Assembly: GCF_013459645.1 (NCBI RefSeq)
Contig: NZ_CP054861.1
Location: 4,390,001-4,454,000, forward strand
Reading direction: 5' to 3'
Length of the DNA stretch: 64,000 nucleotides
Source of the DNA: Martelella sp. NC20
GTDB taxonomy: Bacteria; Pseudomonadota; Alphaproteobacteria; Rhizobiales; Rhizobiaceae
Under the pieces are notes generated by a model. It saw nothing but the letters and a program-made list of their open reading frames with translations, was not told where the DNA came from and ran no database searches. Within the stretch, counting starts at the first letter, position 1; the number at the start of each line of letters is the position of its first letter. The position numbers were made by a program, and so were the translations under genes. This document shows positions 19,502 to 31,281 of the stretch, in pieces.

Positions 19502-20613
19502 CAGTCAATTCCTTCAATGGTCTTGCCGGAAGCCAGCGCCTCGGCCATGTCGGCGAGTTTCTGCGTGGCGTCCGGGCGGCCGGCGGCGCGCGCGGCGCTG
19601 GCGGCGATTTCAAGTTTCTCAGGGTTCTCGATCGCGTCCTTCAGGATCGCGGCGAAACGCTCCGTCGTCAGTTCCGACTGGCGCACGACCTCGGCCCCGC
19701 CATTTTTCGAAACCAGCGCCGCGTTTGCAGCCTGATCATGGTCCAGCGCATGCGGATAAGGCACATAGATCGCCGGCCGGCCGATCACCGAAAGTTCCGA
19801 TACGGTGGATGCCCCGGAGCGGCAGACCACGAGATGGGCGGCTGCAATCCGCTCGGCCATGTTGCCGAAGAACGGTGAGATGTCCGCAGGTACGCCAAGT
19901 TCGGCGAAGCGAGCGGTCACCGCCTCGACATCTTCCGGACGCGCCTGCTGGGTGACGTTCACGCATCGGCGAAGCTCTTCGGGCAGGGCACCCAGCGCAT
20001 CCGGAACGGCCTCGGCAAAGAAATGCGCGCCCTGGCTGCCGCCGAAAACCAGCAGGTTGAACGCCGCATCGGGCGTCCGTTCCGGGTAGGCCGTTTCGGC
20101 GGCCTTCAGAACGGCGGGGCGCACCGGGTTTCCGGTTTCGAAGATCTTTGCCGCCAGCGGCTCGCCGTCACGCGTCAGAAACCCGCCGGCGATTGCGTTG
20201 ACGCGGGGAGCGAGCATCTTGTTGGCCCGGCCCATCACTGCGTTCTGCTCATGCAGCATCGTTGGAATACCGACGCTCGCGGCGGCATAGAGCGGCGGAA
20301 CGGTCGGATAGCCGCCAAAACCGATCACAGCGGCAGGGTGGTATTTTCCAAACAGCGACCGGGCCACGCGCGATCCTTTGAACAGCTTGTAGCCGGCGCG
20401 GATGATTGCCACCGGGTTCTTCGAGCCGATCGTCGCAGACGGCACGACATGGATCTGCTCCGCCGGAAACGTTCCGGCAAAGCGCTCCGCCCGACTGTCG
20501 GTGACGAGATGCACCTTGTGACCGCGGGCGATGAGTTCATGCGCCAGCGCCTCGGCGGGAAACAGATGTCCGCCGGTGCCTCCGGCCGCCAGGAAAAACA
20601 GTTTGCTGTCCAT
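19501..20613 (-). CDS. murG: Undecaprenyldiphospho-muramoylpentapeptide beta-N-acetylglucosaminyltransferase MurG
   Basis: MurG transfers GlcNAc from UDP-GlcNAc to lipid I, giving lipid II, on the cytoplasmic face of the membrane. The 370-residue GT-B enzyme has the N-terminal glycine loop [30 protein letters not shown] at mid-length, and the UDP-GlcNAc-binding [11 protein letters not shown] and [11 protein letters not shown] segments. It lies three bases after ftsW and overlaps murC by one base, so it is part of one tightly packed transcript. Confidence 0.98.
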   Translation of the reverse strand: MDSKLFFLAAGGTGGHLFPAEALAHELIARGHKVHLVTDSRAERFAGTFPAEQIHVVPSATIGSKNPVAIIRAGYKLFKGSRVARSLFGKYHPAAVIGFGGYPTVPPLYAAASVGIPTMLHEQNAVMGRANKMLAPRVNAIAGGFLTRDGEPLAAKIFETGNPVRPAVLKAAETAYPERTPDAAFNLLVFGGSQGAHFFAEAVPDALGALPEELRRCVNVTQQARPEDVEAVTARFAELGVPADISPFFGNMAERIAAAHLVVCRSGASTVSELSVIGRPAIYVPYPHALDHDQAANAALVSKNGGAEVVRQSELTTERFAAILKDAIENPEKLEIAASAARAAGRPDATQKLADMAEALASGKTIEGID

Positions 20614-20616
20614 GGT

Positions 20617-21777
20617 CTACTCCGCCGGCACGCCGCGCGGTCGGCCCGGCTCGAAGAAATGATCCTGGCGTGCGCGTTTTTCCGGGCGGTGACGGGTCAG
20701 CGCCAGCACGAAGCCCGCGCCGATACAGGTTGCGATCATCGAGGAGCCGCCCGCCGAAATCAGCGGCAGGGTCATTCCCTTGGCCGGCATCAGTTGCAGC
20801 GCGACGCCGATATTGATCACCGACTGCATGCCGAACTGCAGCACCAGCCCGGCGACGGCGAAGCGGGCGAAATCATCGCGTTCGCGATAGGCATGGCTCA
20901 GGCCGCGCAGAACGATGAAGGCGAAGATGCCGACGATGAACAGGCAGAACAGAATGCCGAATTCCTCCGCCGCGACCGAGAACACGAAGTCGGTATGGCT
21001 GTCCGGCAAGCGTCGCTTGACGATGCCCTCGCCCGGCCCCAGGCCGAACAGGCCGCCCTGCTGGATCGCCTTGGCGGCGAGCTCCACCTGGAGGTTGTCG
21101 CCCTCCCCGGTCAGGAACCGGTCGATACGCGAGGTGACGTGCGGCAGCCAGGCATAGGCCGCCAGAATGCCCCCGACCCCGGCGCCGCCAAGGCCCGCGA
21201 TCCAGATCCACGACATCCCGGCCATGAAGAAAATGCCGCCCCAGACGATGCCCAGAAGCACGGTCTGGCCGAAGTCCGGCTGCGCGATCAACAGCACCGC
21301 GGAAACGATGAACAGCATGCCGGCAAACAGATTGCCCGGAATTTCCGGATAGCGCTGATGCTCGGCAAACAGCCAGGCGCAGACCACCGCGAAGGCCGGT
21401 TTCAGGAATTCCGAGGGCTGCACCGAAAAGCCGGCAAGCACGATCCAGCGGCGCGAACCATTGTTGGAGGTGCCGACGAACAGAGCCGCGACCATCATCA
21501 GGAGCGAGCCGACCAGAATGATCACGGCGAGACGGCGGATCATGCGCGGCGAGCAGAAGGAAAGCGAGATCATCACCGCAAGCGACGGGATCAGGAAGAT
21601 CGCGTGGCGGGTGACGAAGTGGAAGCTGTCATAGCCGAGGCGCTCGGCGACGGCGGGCGAGGCCGCGAATGACAGCATGAAGCCGATGCCCATCAGCACG
21701 ATGAAGGCCGCCAGCAGCCATCGGTCGATGGTCCAGAACCAGTCTGCGATTGGCCCCCTCTGAACGCGACTGACCAT
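20617..21777 (-). CDS. ftsW: Septal peptidoglycan glycosyltransferase FtsW (SEDS family)
   Basis: FtsW is the SEDS-family polymerase that works with FtsI at the septum. The 386-residue product has about ten membrane helices and the family signatures N-G-S-R-R-W-I, Q-P-S-E-F-L-K-P, Q-P-D-F-G-Q-T-V, the L-P-D-S-H-T-D-F-V-F-S-V loop with the catalytic-region aspartate, A-E-E-F-G, and P-L-I-S-A-G-G-S-S near the end. Its ATG is three bases from the murD stop. Confidence 0.98.
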   Translation of the reverse strand: MVSRVQRGPIADWFWTIDRWLLAAFIVLMGIGFMLSFAASPAVAERLGYDSFHFVTRHAIFLIPSLAVMISLSFCSPRMIRRLAVIILVGSLLMMVAALFVGTSNNGSRRWIVLAGFSVQPSEFLKPAFAVVCAWLFAEHQRYPEIPGNLFAGMLFIVSAVLLIAQPDFGQTVLLGIVWGGIFFMAGMSWIWIAGLGGAGVGGILAAYAWLPHVTSRIDRFLTGEGDNLQVELAAKAIQQGGLFGLGPGEGIVKRRLPDSHTDFVFSVAAEEFGILFCLFIVGIFAFIVLRGLSHAYRERDDFARFAVAGLVLQFGMQSVINIGVALQLMPAKGMTLPLISAGGSSMIATCIGAGFVLALTRHRPEKRARQDHFFEPGRPRGVPAE

Positions 21778-21780
21778 GGC

Positions 21781-23187
21781 TCAGGCCTCCCTGCCGGTTG
21801 CTGTAAACGGCTCGACGCCGTCAAGCGCCATCACCGCGCCGACGAAGGCATCGCCGCGCTTCTCGAAATTTCGGTATTGGTCGAAGCTGGCGCAGGCGGG
21901 CGACAACAGCACCACCGGCGTTACGGCGTCGCTCTTCGCCGCATCGTCCGCCGCCTGACGGACGGCGTTTTCCAGCGTGCCGCAGATCACCGCGTCGGCA
22001 GCACCCGCAAGCGTGGCCGCGAAAGCATCCGCCGCCTCGCCGATGAGATAGGCGCGGGCGATCTTCGGAAAATACGGCGCAAGGGCGGCGATGCCGCCTT
22101 CCTTGGCGCGTCCGCCGGCGATCCAATAAATATCGCTGAAGCTCTTCAGCGCCGGGGCCGATGCCTCGGCATTGGTGGCCTTGGAATCATTGACGAAGAT
22201 CACAGCGCCGCGCCGCGCCACCGGCTGCATGCGGTGGGCAAGGCCCGGGAAGGTAGCAAGGCCGTCGCGGATTTCGGCGTCGGTGAGCCCGGCCGCGCGG
22301 CAGGCCGCGATGGCCGCCGCGGCGTTCTGGCCGTTATGGGCGCCGCGCAGCACCGGGTGATCGGAAAGATCGGCAACCACCGCGCCATCCTCGACCGAGA
22401 CGATCGCCCCGCCATCGAAGGCGAGGCCCCGGCTGATATGACCGCGATCGCCGGAGATCGGGACGACATCGTGACCGGCCGCTGCCAGCCGCTCGCCGAT
22501 CGCCACGCAACAGGCATCATCCGCGCCGACAACCGCAAGCTTCGCGCCGGCCACCAGCCGCTCCTTGATCGCGGCATAGCGCGTCATGTCGCCATGGCGG
22601 TCGAGATGGTCCGGCGTCAGGTTCAGCAGCAGGCCGACATCGGCGTCGAGCGTGGGCGCAAGATCGATCTGGTAGGACGAGCACTCGACAACATAGATGC
22701 GGCCGGGTGCAAGCGGCGCGAGATCGAGGACGGCGCGGCCGATATTGCCGCCGACCTCGACGTTGCGCCCGGCTGCCTTCAGGATATGGCCGATCAGCGC
22801 CGTGGTGGTGGATTTGCCGTTGGTGCCGGTGATCGCGATCAGCATCGCCTCGGGGCACACCGTGCGGCGTTCGCGCGCCAAAAGCTCGATATCCCCGATG
22901 ATCTCGGTGTCCGCAGCCTTGGCCTGCTCCACGACCCAGTGCGGTTTCGGATGGGTCAGCGGCACGCCGGGAGCCAGGACCAGCGCAGCGAAGCCGCTCC
23001 AGTCCATATGGCGCAGATCGGCGATCGGGATGCCCTTGTCGGCGGCAAGGCGGCAGGTCTCGGCATTGTCGTCGAAGGCGGTCACCTGCGCCCCGCCGGC
23101 AACGAGCGCCAGCGCGGTTGCCATGCCCGAACCTCCAAGCCCGAAAAGCGCAACCTTTTTGCCGGAAAATTGCGAGACCGCGATCAC
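21781..23187 (-). CDS. murD: UDP-N-acetylmuramoylalanine--D-glutamate ligase MurD
   Basis: MurD adds D-glutamate to UDP-MurNAc-L-Ala. The 468-residue product has an N-terminal Rossmann motif (F-G-L-G-G-S-G-M-A), the ATP loop G-T-N-G-K-S-T-T-T at about residues 121-129, [10 protein letters not shown], and [10 protein letters not shown] in the C-terminal part. The start is GTG at 23187 with AGGTAGG at good spacing inside the end of mraY's 3' flank. An ATG at 23189 is out of frame. Confidence 0.98.
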   Translation of the reverse strand: MIAVSQFSGKKVALFGLGGSGMATALALVAGGAQVTAFDDNAETCRLAADKGIPIADLRHMDWSGFAALVLAPGVPLTHPKPHWVVEQAKAADTEIIGDIELLARERRTVCPEAMLIAITGTNGKSTTTALIGHILKAAGRNVEVGGNIGRAVLDLAPLAPGRIYVVECSSYQIDLAPTLDADVGLLLNLTPDHLDRHGDMTRYAAIKERLVAGAKLAVVGADDACCVAIGERLAAAGHDVVPISGDRGHISRGLAFDGGAIVSVEDGAVVADLSDHPVLRGAHNGQNAAAAIAACRAAGLTDAEIRDGLATFPGLAHRMQPVARRGAVIFVNDSKATNAEASAPALKSFSDIYWIAGGRAKEGGIAALAPYFPKIARAYLIGEAADAFAATLAGAADAVICGTLENAVRQAADDAAKSDAVTPVVLLSPACASFDQYRNFEKRGDAFVGAVMALDGVEPFTATGREA

Positions 23188-23193
23188 ATCGAC

Positions 23194-24294
23194 CTACCTG
23201 AGTTTCAGCGTTGCAAGGCCGAGCAGCGCGAGGCCGAAGGAGATGATCCAGAAGCGGATCACCACCTGGCTTTCGGTCCAGCCGAGCTTTTCGAAATGGT
23301 GATGGATCGGCGCCATCAGGAAGACGCGGCGCTTGGTGCGCTTGTAGACCGCGACCTGGATGATCACCGAAAGCGCTTCCAGAACGAACAGGCCGCAGAT
23401 GATCGCCATCACGATCTCGTGCTTGGTGGCGACCGCGACCGAGCCGATCAGGCCGCCCAGCGCCAGCGAACCGGTATCGCCCATGAAGATGGCGGCGGGC
23501 GGGGCATTGAACCACAGGAAACCCATGCAGGCACCGATCACGGCGGACAGCAGCACGACCAGTTCGCCGGTGCCCGGCACGTAGTTGATCTGCAGGTAGG
23601 AGGCGAAAACGGAGTTGCCGACGACATAGGCGATCAGCGCGAAGGAGCCGGCGGCGATCATCACCGGCACGGTGGCAAGACCGTCGAGCCCGTCCGTCAG
23701 GTTGACGGAATTGCCGGCGGCGACGATCACGAACGCGCCGAACGGAATGAAGAACCAGCCGAGATCGATCACGAAATCCTTGAAGAACGGAAAGGTCAGC
23801 GCCGAGCCGAGCGTTGCCCCGTCAATGCTGGCGAGATTGGCCGCATACATCATGAAGGCCACCGCGACGCCGGCGATGATGAATTCGAAGAACAGACGCC
23901 TGCGGCCCGAAAACCCCTTGTCGGACTGCTTGGTGACCTTGAGATAGTCATCATAAAAGCCGATCGCGCCGAAACCGAGCGTCACCAGCAGGGTGGCCAC
24001 CACATAGGCGTTGGAAAGGTCGGCCCACAACAGCGAGGCCCCGACGATGCCGGCCAGGATCATCAGCCCGCCCATGGTCGGCGTACCGGCCTTCTTGAAA
24101 TGGGTTTGCGGCCCGTCGGCACGGATCGGCTGTCCCTTGCCCTGCCGCAGCCTGAGTGCGGCAATAATGCGCGGCCCGAACAGGAAGACGATCAGTGCCG
24201 AGGTAAAAACGGCCGCGCCGGAGCGAAATGTGATGTAGCGGAACAGATTGAAAAACTGAAACCTGTCCGACAACTCCACGAGCCAAATCAGCAT
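23194..24294 (-). CDS. mraY: Phospho-N-acetylmuramoyl-pentapeptide transferase MraY
   Basis: MraY moves phospho-MurNAc-pentapeptide onto undecaprenyl phosphate to form lipid I in the inner membrane. The 366-residue product has about ten membrane helices and the catalytic aspartates in [21 protein letters not shown] and [12 protein letters not shown], plus the family's M-A-P-I-H-H-H-F-E near the end. It is separated from murF by 128 bases, the widest gap in this part of the cluster; that gap shows no clear element. Confidence 0.98.
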   Translation of the reverse strand: MLIWLVELSDRFQFFNLFRYITFRSGAAVFTSALIVFLFGPRIIAALRLRQGKGQPIRADGPQTHFKKAGTPTMGGLMILAGIVGASLLWADLSNAYVVATLLVTLGFGAIGFYDDYLKVTKQSDKGFSGRRRLFFEFIIAGVAVAFMMYAANLASIDGATLGSALTFPFFKDFVIDLGWFFIPFGAFVIVAAGNSVNLTDGLDGLATVPVMIAAGSFALIAYVVGNSVFASYLQINYVPGTGELVVLLSAVIGACMGFLWFNAPPAAIFMGDTGSLALGGLIGSVAVATKHEIVMAIICGLFVLEALSVIIQVAVYKRTKRRVFLMAPIHHHFEKLGWTESQVVIRFWIISFGLALLGLATLKLR

Positions 24295-24422
24295 GAACGC
24301 CCCTTTCCAGCGAAGGCAGAGCGCGCGCCATCATTCCCTTTCGGGCCACGGCGGGCGCGGTCATTTATTGTTGTTCGCAGCATGTTGAAACCCGGTATGC
24401 CACGAAATTGTTTACGCCCGGT

Positions 24423-25844
24423 TTACCCTTCCGCCGGATAGGCCTCGGCAAGTCTTGCGACAATCGCGCCGAATCCCATTCCGTTTGACGACTTTAGCAT
24501 TATCGTATCGCCGGCCGCGACAGCGCCGGCGGCGAATTCAGCCAATTCCTCGGCGTTGTCGCGATATTCCACAACAATGCTCTCCGGCAGCGCCTCGCGC
24601 AGCGCCTGCATCTCATCACCCGCAAGCCAGACATGGGTCACGCCGGCCGCGACCAGCGGACCGGCCAGCGCTTCATGCGCCTCGCGGGCGTAGTCGCCGA
24701 GTTCGAGCATATCGCCGAGAACCGCGATCTTCCTGCCGGCTTCGTTGCCGGACCCCAGAAGCTCGAGCGCCGCCCGCATCGAGGCCGGGTTGGCATTATA
24801 GCTTTCATCGATCAACGTAAAGACGCCATCGGGCGCCCTCAGGCGCTGGCGCCGCCCCCTGCCCTTCATCTGCTCGACGGTTTCGAGCGCGCCGAGCGCG
24901 GCATGGGCATCGCCGCCCGCCGCGGTGATCGCGGCAAGGGCCGCGAGCGCGTTCTCGGCCATATGCTGGCCCGGCAGGCCCAGGTTGAAGGCGATCGGCT
25001 CGTCCGTGCCAAGGGCTGCGAGAACATGGCCACGTTCGTTGCGCCTGTCGCTGACGGTACGGTATTCGAGCAGCCGGTAGCCGGCCTTGGCGTGTTCGCC
25101 GAAGGAGACGATCCGGGCGCCATGACGCCGGGCGACCCGCGCCAAACTGTCGAAGGCGTCGATGTCGCGGTTGAGGATCGCCACGCCGTCTGCTTCCAGC
25201 CCTTCGAAGATCTCGGCCTTGGCGGCGATGATTTCCTTGATGCCCGAGAAGTTGCCGATATGGACCGGGGCGACGGTGGTGATCACCACCACATGCGGGC
25301 GCACCATTTTCGTCAGCGGCCGGATTTCGCCGGAATGGTTCATGCCGATCTCGAACACGCCGAATTCGGTATCGGCCGGCATGCGCGCGAGCGTCAGCGG
25401 CACGCCCCAGTGATTGTTGAACGAGGCGACAGCGGCATGGACCTTGCCGGAGGCCTTCAGCCCGGCGGCGAGCATTTCCTTGGTGCTGGTCTTGCCGACG
25501 GAACCGGTGACGGCGATGATGCGGGCATCCGTGCGCGCCCTTGCGGCCATCGCCAGCCGGCCCATCGCTTCCAGCACGTCGTCGACGACGATCATGCCGC
25601 AGGTGAGCCGCCCCAGCGCCGGCAGCTTGCCCTCGGCCACCACCAGCAGCGTGGCGCCGTTCTTGGCGGCAAGGCCTGCGAATTTGTGGCCGTCGACCCG
25701 ATCGCCGGCGATCGCGAAAAACGCCTCTCCCGGCGCAATCGTGCGGCTGTCGATCGAAATACCCGTGACCCCTTCCGGCAGTTCGCCCACGGGACGCCCG
25801 TCCATGGCCTCGACCATTTCGGCTGATGTCCAAAGCAAACTCAC
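24423..25844 (-). CDS. murF: UDP-MurNAc-tripeptide--D-Ala-D-Ala ligase MurF
   Basis: MurF adds the D-Ala-D-Ala made by Ddl, completing the pentapeptide. The 473-residue product has the short N-terminal uridine-binding domain (G-I-S-I-D-S-R), the ATP loop G-S-V-G-K-T-S-T at residues 114-121, [11 protein letters not shown], and N-A-N-P-A-S-M-R in the C-terminal part. The start is GTG at 25844 and overlaps the murE stop by four bases (GTGA), a sign of coupled translation. Confidence 0.98.
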   Translation of the reverse strand: MSLLWTSAEMVEAMDGRPVGELPEGVTGISIDSRTIAPGEAFFAIAGDRVDGHKFAGLAAKNGATLLVVAEGKLPALGRLTCGMIVVDDVLEAMGRLAMAARARTDARIIAVTGSVGKTSTKEMLAAGLKASGKVHAAVASFNNHWGVPLTLARMPADTEFGVFEIGMNHSGEIRPLTKMVRPHVVVITTVAPVHIGNFSGIKEIIAAKAEIFEGLEADGVAILNRDIDAFDSLARVARRHGARIVSFGEHAKAGYRLLEYRTVSDRRNERGHVLAALGTDEPIAFNLGLPGQHMAENALAALAAITAAGGDAHAALGALETVEQMKGRGRRQRLRAPDGVFTLIDESYNANPASMRAALELLGSGNEAGRKIAVLGDMLELGDYAREAHEALAGPLVAAGVTHVWLAGDEMQALREALPESIVVEYRDNAEELAEFAAGAVAAGDTIMLKSSNGMGFGAIVARLAEAYPAEG

Positions 25845-27304
25845 GATGCGTGGCCCTCCAATGCCTTCTTGACTTCGGCAAGGTCGGAGAAAGGCCGGGT
25901 AACGCCGCCCGCCGTCTGCCCTTCCTCATGCCCCTTGCCCGCTACGATCAGTGTATCGCCCGTCTTCAACAGGCCGACGGCGTGGGCGATCGCCTCGGCC
26001 CGGTCGCCTATCTCGATGGCGCCCGGCGCCGCCGCCAGGATTTCCGAGCGGATTTCGGCGGGAACCTCGGAGCGCGGATTGTCGTCGGTGACGATCACGA
26101 TATCGGCGAGCCGGGTCGCGATCTCGCCCATGATCGGGCGCTTGCCCTTGTCGCGGTCACCGCCGCAGCCGAACACCACGATGACCCGGCCCGTGGTGAA
26201 CGGCCGCACGGCGGTGAGCACCTTTTCCAGCGCATCGGGCTTGTGGGCATAATCGATATAGGCGAGCGCGCCATTGGCGGCCTTGCCGGCAAGCTGAAGA
26301 CGGCCGGCAGCGCCTTCCACCTTTTCAAGCGCCAAAAGCGCGGTCCGGGCATCGACGCCGGTGGCGATCGCGAGACCGGCTGCGACCAGCGCATTCGAAA
26401 TCTGGAACTCGCCCGCAAGCGGCAGCCGCACCTCGTAAATCGTGCCGTCATGCAGGATTTCGGCAAACTGGCTGTCGCGCTTCTGTTCGACGCGCTTCAG
26501 CGCCAGAAAATCGCCCTTCCGGCCAACGGTGAGGACGCGCTGGCCCGCTCCCCTGGCCGCCTCCGCCGCACGGTCGGACCATTCGTCATCGGCGTTGATG
26601 ATCGCGGGAGAACCCGGCGGGAGAACCCGCTCGAACAGCTGCATCTTGGCACCGAAATAATGCTCCACGGTCGGGTGATAATCCATGTGGTCGCGACCGA
26701 GATTGGTGAATGCTCCAGCCGCAAGCCTCACGCCATCCAGCCGGTACTGATCGAGCCCGTGGCTGGAGGCTTCCATCGCGCCATGGGTGACGCCGTCGCG
26801 GGCAAGCTCGGCCAGCAGCGCGTGGAGTGCCACCGGATCGGGCGTGGTCAGCGACCCGTATTCGCTGCGGCCGGGTGCCGTCACGCCGGTGGTGCCGATC
26901 ATGGCGGCCGAAAGGCCCGCATGGGCCCAGATCTGTCGGGTGAACGAGGCAACGGAGGTCTTGCCGGCCGTGCCGGTCACGGCCACCATCGTGCCGGGTT
27001 GCGCGCCATAGAAGCGGGCAGCGGCGATCGCGAGAAAGGCGCGCGGATTATCCACGGTTAGCACCGGTATGCGCGCCGCATTGTGCGGCGAGGCGCTGAT
27101 TGCCGCGACCGCGCCGCGCGCTGCGGCATCATCAATGAAGCCCGCGCCATCGGCCTTGCTGCCGGCAATCGCCACGAACAACGCACCGGGTCCGGCCTTG
27201 CGGCTGTCAGCGGTGAGGAAGGCGATGTCGAGCGCACCGCTGCTGCCGGCGAGCGCGGCATTCAGTTCGGGAAAAGCCGTTCCGGCGAGAGCGCTCAGTT
27301 TCAT
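25841..27304 (-). CDS. murE: UDP-MurNAc-L-Ala-D-Glu--meso-diaminopimelate ligase MurE
   Basis: MurE adds the third amino acid of the stem. The 487-residue product has the uridine-binding [10 protein letters not shown], the ATP loop G-T-A-G-K-T-S at 111-117, E-A-S-S-H-G-L-D-Q, and D-N-P-R at 408-411. The D-N-P-R motif marks meso-diaminopimelate rather than lysine enzymes, matching Gram-negative peptidoglycan. The ATG at 27304 gives family length; the frame upstream runs into ftsI and is not used. It follows ftsI by 46 bases. Confidence 0.98.
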   Translation of the reverse strand: MKLSALAGTAFPELNAALAGSSGALDIAFLTADSRKAGPGALFVAIAGSKADGAGFIDDAAARGAVAAISASPHNAARIPVLTVDNPRAFLAIAAARFYGAQPGTMVAVTGTAGKTSVASFTRQIWAHAGLSAAMIGTTGVTAPGRSEYGSLTTPDPVALHALLAELARDGVTHGAMEASSHGLDQYRLDGVRLAAGAFTNLGRDHMDYHPTVEHYFGAKMQLFERVLPPGSPAIINADDEWSDRAAEAARGAGQRVLTVGRKGDFLALKRVEQKRDSQFAEILHDGTIYEVRLPLAGEFQISNALVAAGLAIATGVDARTALLALEKVEGAAGRLQLAGKAANGALAYIDYAHKPDALEKVLTAVRPFTTGRVIVVFGCGGDRDKGKRPIMGEIATRLADIVIVTDDNPRSEVPAEIRSEILAAAPGAIEIGDRAEAIAHAVGLLKTGDTLIVAGKGHEEGQTAGGVTRPFSDLAEVKKALEGHAS

Positions 27305-27350
27305 CGTGTCAGTCTCTCTTCTGCACCCGGCCGGGCCGGATGGCATGGCA

Positions 27351-29096
27351 TCAATAGGCGGCGAGGAGCGCGGCCCCTTCCGCGCCGAAATCGGGATCGA
27401 CGCCGAGGATGGGAGCGGCCCGGCGAATGATCTCGCCATTCATCGGCCCGGCGTTCCAGGCTGCGGTGCGGCCGGGAACCCCCTCAACCTTCTTGGCATC
27501 GTCAATCGTCACCAGGACGACATATTGCGGATCGTCCATCGGAAATGCGGCAAGAAAAGCGTTGAAATTGCGATCTTTCGAATATTTCCCATCGATAATC
27601 TTTTCGGATGTGCCGGTCTTGGCGCCAACGCGATAGCCCGGAACCTGGCCGTTCCTGCCCGAACCGTCCGTGCCGTTCAGCCGGAGGAGATAACGCATCT
27701 TGTCGCTGGTTTCCTTCGAGACCACGTGCCTGGCGATCTGGTCGGCTTCCGCCCGACTGCGCGGCAGGAAGGTCGGGGTCAGCAGCTTGCCGCCATTGAC
27801 GAGTGCCGCCGCGGCAGCGGCCGTCTGCAGCGACGTCGTCGTGACCCCCTGGCCGAAGGCTACGGTCGCGGAGAACACGCCGCCCCATTTCTGCGGCCGT
27901 TGCGGCGTTCCCGCGCCGCCGATCTCGGTGTCCATCCTGTCGAGCAGGCCCATGTTTTCAAGGAAAGTGCGCTGGTAATCCGGGCCGACTGCGGCAGCGA
28001 TGCGCGAGGCGGCGATATTGGAGGAATAGGTAAAGACTTCCGGATAGGTCAGCATCCGGTTCTGGGCATGGTCGTCCCGGATGCGCGAGCGGCCGAAGAT
28101 CAACGGCGTTTTGGCATCCACCACGCTGTCCATCGTGAACTTGCCGGATTCGAGCCCCATCGCCAGCGTGAAGGTCTTGAACGTCGACCCCATTTCGTAA
28201 ACGCCGGTGATCGCATCGTTCAGCATACGCGGATCGTTCGCCGGCGGCGGATTGTTCGGGTCGAAATCGGGCACCGATGCAAGGGCGACGATCTCGCCGG
28301 TATTGACGTTGATCACCGTGCCGGTGGCGCCGATGGCGTGAAACTTGTTGACGCCCTCCACCAGAACATCGCGCAGGATGCTCTGGACGCGCAGATCGAT
28401 CGAGGTCTCGAACGGCTTCAGGTCCATCGCCCCGGAAAGACCAAGCCCCATCAGGCCGGAAATGCCGTCGGTCTTGTCCATGTAGCGCTCGATGCCGGAC
28501 AAGCCGTGATTGTCGATATCGACGAGGCCCAGAAGATGGGCCGCCTGCGGGCCGCCGGGATAGAAGCGATGCACTTCGGGACGGAAGCCGACGCCGGGCA
28601 CGCCGGCGGCCAGCACCTGGCTCTGCTGCTTGGGCGTGATCTGGCGCTTCAGCCAGACGAACTCGCCCTTGGAATTCAACAACCGGTAGGCGCGTTTGGC
28701 ATCGAGATCGGGAAAGATCGGCAGCAGCGCGTCGAGAACATCGTCGGCGCTGGTGATCATCGAGGGATCGGCATAAAGCGACATCATCCGGACATCGGTC
28801 GCAAGGAGCGCTCCGTTCCGGTCGACGATATCCGGGCGGCGCGCCAGCGTCAGCGGCATGGCCGCGCGGGCAACGGTGCCATCTTCCTTGGCCAGCGAAT
28901 AATGCACCAGACGGCCGCCGATGACGGCATAGACGGCGACAAAGGCGAAGGTGACGAAACCGACGCGGCTGCGCGCCAGATTGACCCGTTTCTTGGCCGT
29001 TCCCTGAAACACATCGGGCTGGGCCTGATCGGGTTTGGGCTCCGCAACGCGGCGCGCCCTGGGCTTGCGTTTGAGTATCCCGGGAAGCTTGATCAT
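27351..29096 (-). CDS. ftsI: Septal transpeptidase FtsI (penicillin-binding protein 3)
   Basis: FtsI crosslinks septal peptidoglycan together with FtsW. The 581-residue class B PBP has a basic cytoplasmic tail, one membrane helix (about residues 44-62), the R-P-D-I-V-D-R-N-G pedestal motif, and the three penicillin-binding motifs: S304-T-F-K307, S358-S-N360 and K493-T-G495. The ATG at 29096 overlaps the ftsL stop by four bases (ATGA). Confidence 0.98.
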   Translation of the reverse strand: MIKLPGILKRKPRARRVAEPKPDQAQPDVFQGTAKKRVNLARSRVGFVTFAFVAVYAVIGGRLVHYSLAKEDGTVARAAMPLTLARRPDIVDRNGALLATDVRMMSLYADPSMITSADDVLDALLPIFPDLDAKRAYRLLNSKGEFVWLKRQITPKQQSQVLAAGVPGVGFRPEVHRFYPGGPQAAHLLGLVDIDNHGLSGIERYMDKTDGISGLMGLGLSGAMDLKPFETSIDLRVQSILRDVLVEGVNKFHAIGATGTVINVNTGEIVALASVPDFDPNNPPPANDPRMLNDAITGVYEMGSTFKTFTLAMGLESGKFTMDSVVDAKTPLIFGRSRIRDDHAQNRMLTYPEVFTYSSNIAASRIAAAVGPDYQRTFLENMGLLDRMDTEIGGAGTPQRPQKWGGVFSATVAFGQGVTTTSLQTAAAAAALVNGGKLLTPTFLPRSRAEADQIARHVVSKETSDKMRYLLRLNGTDGSGRNGQVPGYRVGAKTGTSEKIIDGKYSKDRNFNAFLAAFPMDDPQYVVLVTIDDAKKVEGVPGRTAAWNAGPMNGEIIRRAAPILGVDPDFGAEGAALLAAY

Positions 29097-29470
29097 GGGG
29101 TCACCGATCCGGTTATGACGATATCCGTGCCGTCGGGGGCATTGCCGGCCATCAGCGGCGGCAGTTCCTCCCCGACGGGTTCGGTTGCAATGGGCGGGAG
29201 TTGGGCAAGGGTTGCGATCTGCTCCGGGTCGGCCGGATGCAGATCAAGCTCGGCGGAGAAGAACTCGGAAAGCCGCGCCATCCGGGCGGGCTGCGTCAAC
29301 AGCGCCTCGTCCGCCTTCAGGAGATCGAGATTGTTCTGCTCCAGCGCGATCTGGTCTTCGAGCGCGCGGACATCGTCATACGTCGACTCGACGCTGTATT
29401 TGATCGTGTAGGTGACCGTCGCGGTCGCGACCATGACCAGTATCAGGATGAGATCCAGCGGACGAAACAT
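29093..29470 (-). CDS. ftsL: Cell division protein FtsL
   Basis: A 125-residue bitopic protein with one membrane helix (about residues 5-22) and a heptad-patterned coiled coil (about 30-62, D-D-V-R-A-L-E-D-Q-I-A-L-E). The C-terminal tail is Pro- and acid-rich. FtsL pairs with FtsB and activates FtsWI. Sequence identity within this family is low, so the call leans on size, topology and position between rsmH and ftsI. Both ends overlap their neighbours (TGATG with rsmH, ATGA with ftsI). Confidence 0.92.
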   Translation of the reverse strand: MFRPLDLILILVMVATATVTYTIKYSVESTYDDVRALEDQIALEQNNLDLLKADEALLTQPARMARLSEFFSAELDLHPADPEQIATLAQLPPIATEPVGEELPPLMAGNAPDGTDIVITGSVTP

Positions 29471-30489
29471 CAGGCGCCTCCAAGGCGGGAAATATCGGCA
29501 AGAGACGGAAGACCGAAGGCATCGAGCCCGGTCGCTGGAGCCGGCGCGGACGTGCGGATCGCGGCCCTGAGCTTGGCCGAGCGCGCCCGCGGATTTTCCG
29601 CGGCCTCGGCATCGCTGGCCGAAATCATGGCCTTGCCCGGCTGATCGAAAAGAGCGGGCGCCGGTTCGACTTCCGGCAGGTGGCGCGAGCCGCCCGCCTT
29701 GCCGAGACGCGCCGCAATGAAATGCTTGACGATCCGGTCTTCGAGCGAATGGAAGGTGACCACCGCCAGCACACCGCCGGCCTTGAGGGACCGTTCGGCT
29801 GAAAGCAAAGCGCCCGCGAGTTCGCCGAGTTCATCATTGACGTAGACGCGGAGCGCCTGGAACACGCGGGTCGCAGGATGAATCTTGTCCTTGGCCCGGC
29901 GCGGCGTCACGATCTCGATCAGGCCGGCAAGGTCGCGCGTGGTCGAGAACGGCTCCTCGGCGCGTTTCCTCTCGATCGCGCGGGCAATGCGGCCGGCGTT
30001 TTTTTCCTCGCCGAGAATGCCGAAAATCCGCGTCAGGTCGCCGACCTTGGCGCGGTTGACGACATCGGCGGCGCTGACGCCCTCGCCCGACATCCGCATG
30101 TCGAGCGGACCGTTTTTCTGAAAGGAGAAGCCGCGCTCGGCCTCATCGATCTGCATCGAGGAAACGCCGATATCGAGAACCACGCCGTCGAGGCCAGTCT
30201 CGGGGGCATAGCGGTCGAGCGTGGAAAAGCGGGCATGATGCAGGGACAGGCGAGGATAGCGGGCGAGAAGGTCGCCGGCTGCGGCAATCGCATTCGGATC
30301 GCGGTCGAGACCGATGACCTCTGCGCCGGCATCGAGCAGCGCGCCGGCATAGCCGCCCGCCCCGAACGTGCCGTCGAGAATAACCTTGCCGGGCGCCGGC
30401 TGCAACGCAGCCAACACCTCGGCAAGCATCACCGGAATGTGACGAACCGGTCCGCCATTGGCATCCGCCGTGCCAGTGTTCCCCGTCAT
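29470..30489 (-). CDS. rsmH: 16S rRNA (cytosine-1402-N4)-methyltransferase RsmH
   Basis: RsmH (MraW) methylates N4 of C1402 in the 16S rRNA decoding centre. The 339-residue product has H-I-P-V-M-L-A-E-V at the N-terminus, SAM loop [11 protein letters not shown], the catalytic-region L-D-I-G-V-S-S-M-Q, and [15 protein letters not shown] chose the ATG at 30489 because GGGGAAG precedes it; an ATG at 30507 overlaps the mraZ stop by one base and is also possible. Confidence 0.97.
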   Translation of the reverse strand: MTGNTGTADANGGPVRHIPVMLAEVLAALQPAPGKVILDGTFGAGGYAGALLDAGAEVIGLDRDPNAIAAAGDLLARYPRLSLHHARFSTLDRYAPETGLDGVVLDIGVSSMQIDEAERGFSFQKNGPLDMRMSGEGVSAADVVNRAKVGDLTRIFGILGEEKNAGRIARAIERKRAEEPFSTTRDLAGLIEIVTPRRAKDKIHPATRVFQALRVYVNDELGELAGALLSAERSLKAGGVLAVVTFHSLEDRIVKHFIAARLGKAGGSRHLPEVEPAPALFDQPGKAMISASDAEAAENPRARSAKLRAAIRTSAPAPATGLDAFGLPSLADISRLGGA

Positions 30490-30506
30490 TCCGCTTCCCC
30501 GTTTCA

Positions 30507-30944
30507 TCAGGCGCCCGCTCGCCCGCCGAGACGGGCCTTGCGCGCTTGCGCCTGCGCTTCCTGAAAAGCCTGCGGCTCCCAAAGCTGGAAGTGGTCCGCA
30601 CGCCCCACAAATGTGACCTCCGTATCGATGCCCGTGAAATCGCGGATGAAGTCCGTGACCATCAACCGCCCCTCGGCATCGAGTTTCGCGAACACGCCGC
30701 CGCCATGGATCAGCAGCGACATGCTGTTTGCTTCCGCCGAGAACGGGTCTTCCTGATCGATCTGCCGCTCGAACCGGTCGAGAAGATCGGGACCGCCGAT
30801 GCTGATCGCGGGAAAGACGAAATCCTGGAAGCAGTAAAGCTCCGCGATATTCCGCTCCGCCAGCACCGTGCGGAATACCGCAGGCACCGACACCCTTCCC
30901 TTGGCATCGACCTTCTTGGTCGCGTTGGACAGAAACCGGTTCAT
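30507..30944 (-). CDS. mraZ: Transcriptional regulator MraZ
   Basis: The 145-residue product has two AbrB-like SpoVT folds: the first around [12 protein letters not shown], the second around [12 protein letters not shown], each with the family's D-x-x-G-R motif. MraZ is the first gene of the dcw cluster in most bacteria and binds repeats in its own promoter to repress the cluster. I could not pick out the direct repeats upstream with confidence. The Shine-Dalgarno sequence is weak, fitting low expression. Confidence 0.97.
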   Translation of the reverse strand: MNRFLSNATKKVDAKGRVSVPAVFRTVLAERNIAELYCFQDFVFPAISIGGPDLLDRFERQIDQEDPFSAEANSMSLLIHGGGVFAKLDAEGRLMVTDFIRDFTGIDTEVTFVGRADHFQLWEPQAFQEAQAQARKARLGGRAGA

Positions 30945-31281
30945 TACGCGTTACTACCGACGTCTTCGGCAGCCCTTGCCGGACCGCCAACCCAAAAGAA
31001 GACCCAGGAAAACCAACCCGCCCAGCGGGCGAACTCAGCATGAATTGCAAACACTTAAAGCTGTCGCGCCGCCCGAAAGCCGCATCCGCGCCGGGCAGCG
31101 AACTTATGCCTGATGGGATAACATGGGCAGATTTGGGCGTCAATGGGACAAGCCGTTATTAACCGTGTCGACAGGGCATCCGGAAAGGCTGATTCTATCA
31201 GCCGGCCCTTAACGAAAGCTTTCGCCAGGACATGCGAACGGGCGCGCTCAAACGCCCGATTTTCAATGCAAAAAAGGAAGA
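30945..31281. other. Upstream region of the dcw cluster, between mraZ and rnpB
   Basis: This 337-bp gap has no convincing reading frame. It must hold the main promoter of the minus-strand mraZ-rsmH-ftsL run and the end of rnpB transcription. The bases just 3' of the rnpB P1 helix read TTTCTTCCTTTTTTGC on the minus strand, a T-rich run that may help end rnpB. I see no clear -35/-10 pair for mraZ. Confidence 0.5.

Noticed and set aside
21877..24441. Open frame of 854 codons on the plus strand opposite murD and mraY
   Set aside because: It lies wholly antisense to two firmly identified genes; long antisense frames are expected in high-GC genomes with strong third-position bias, and the translation shows no family.
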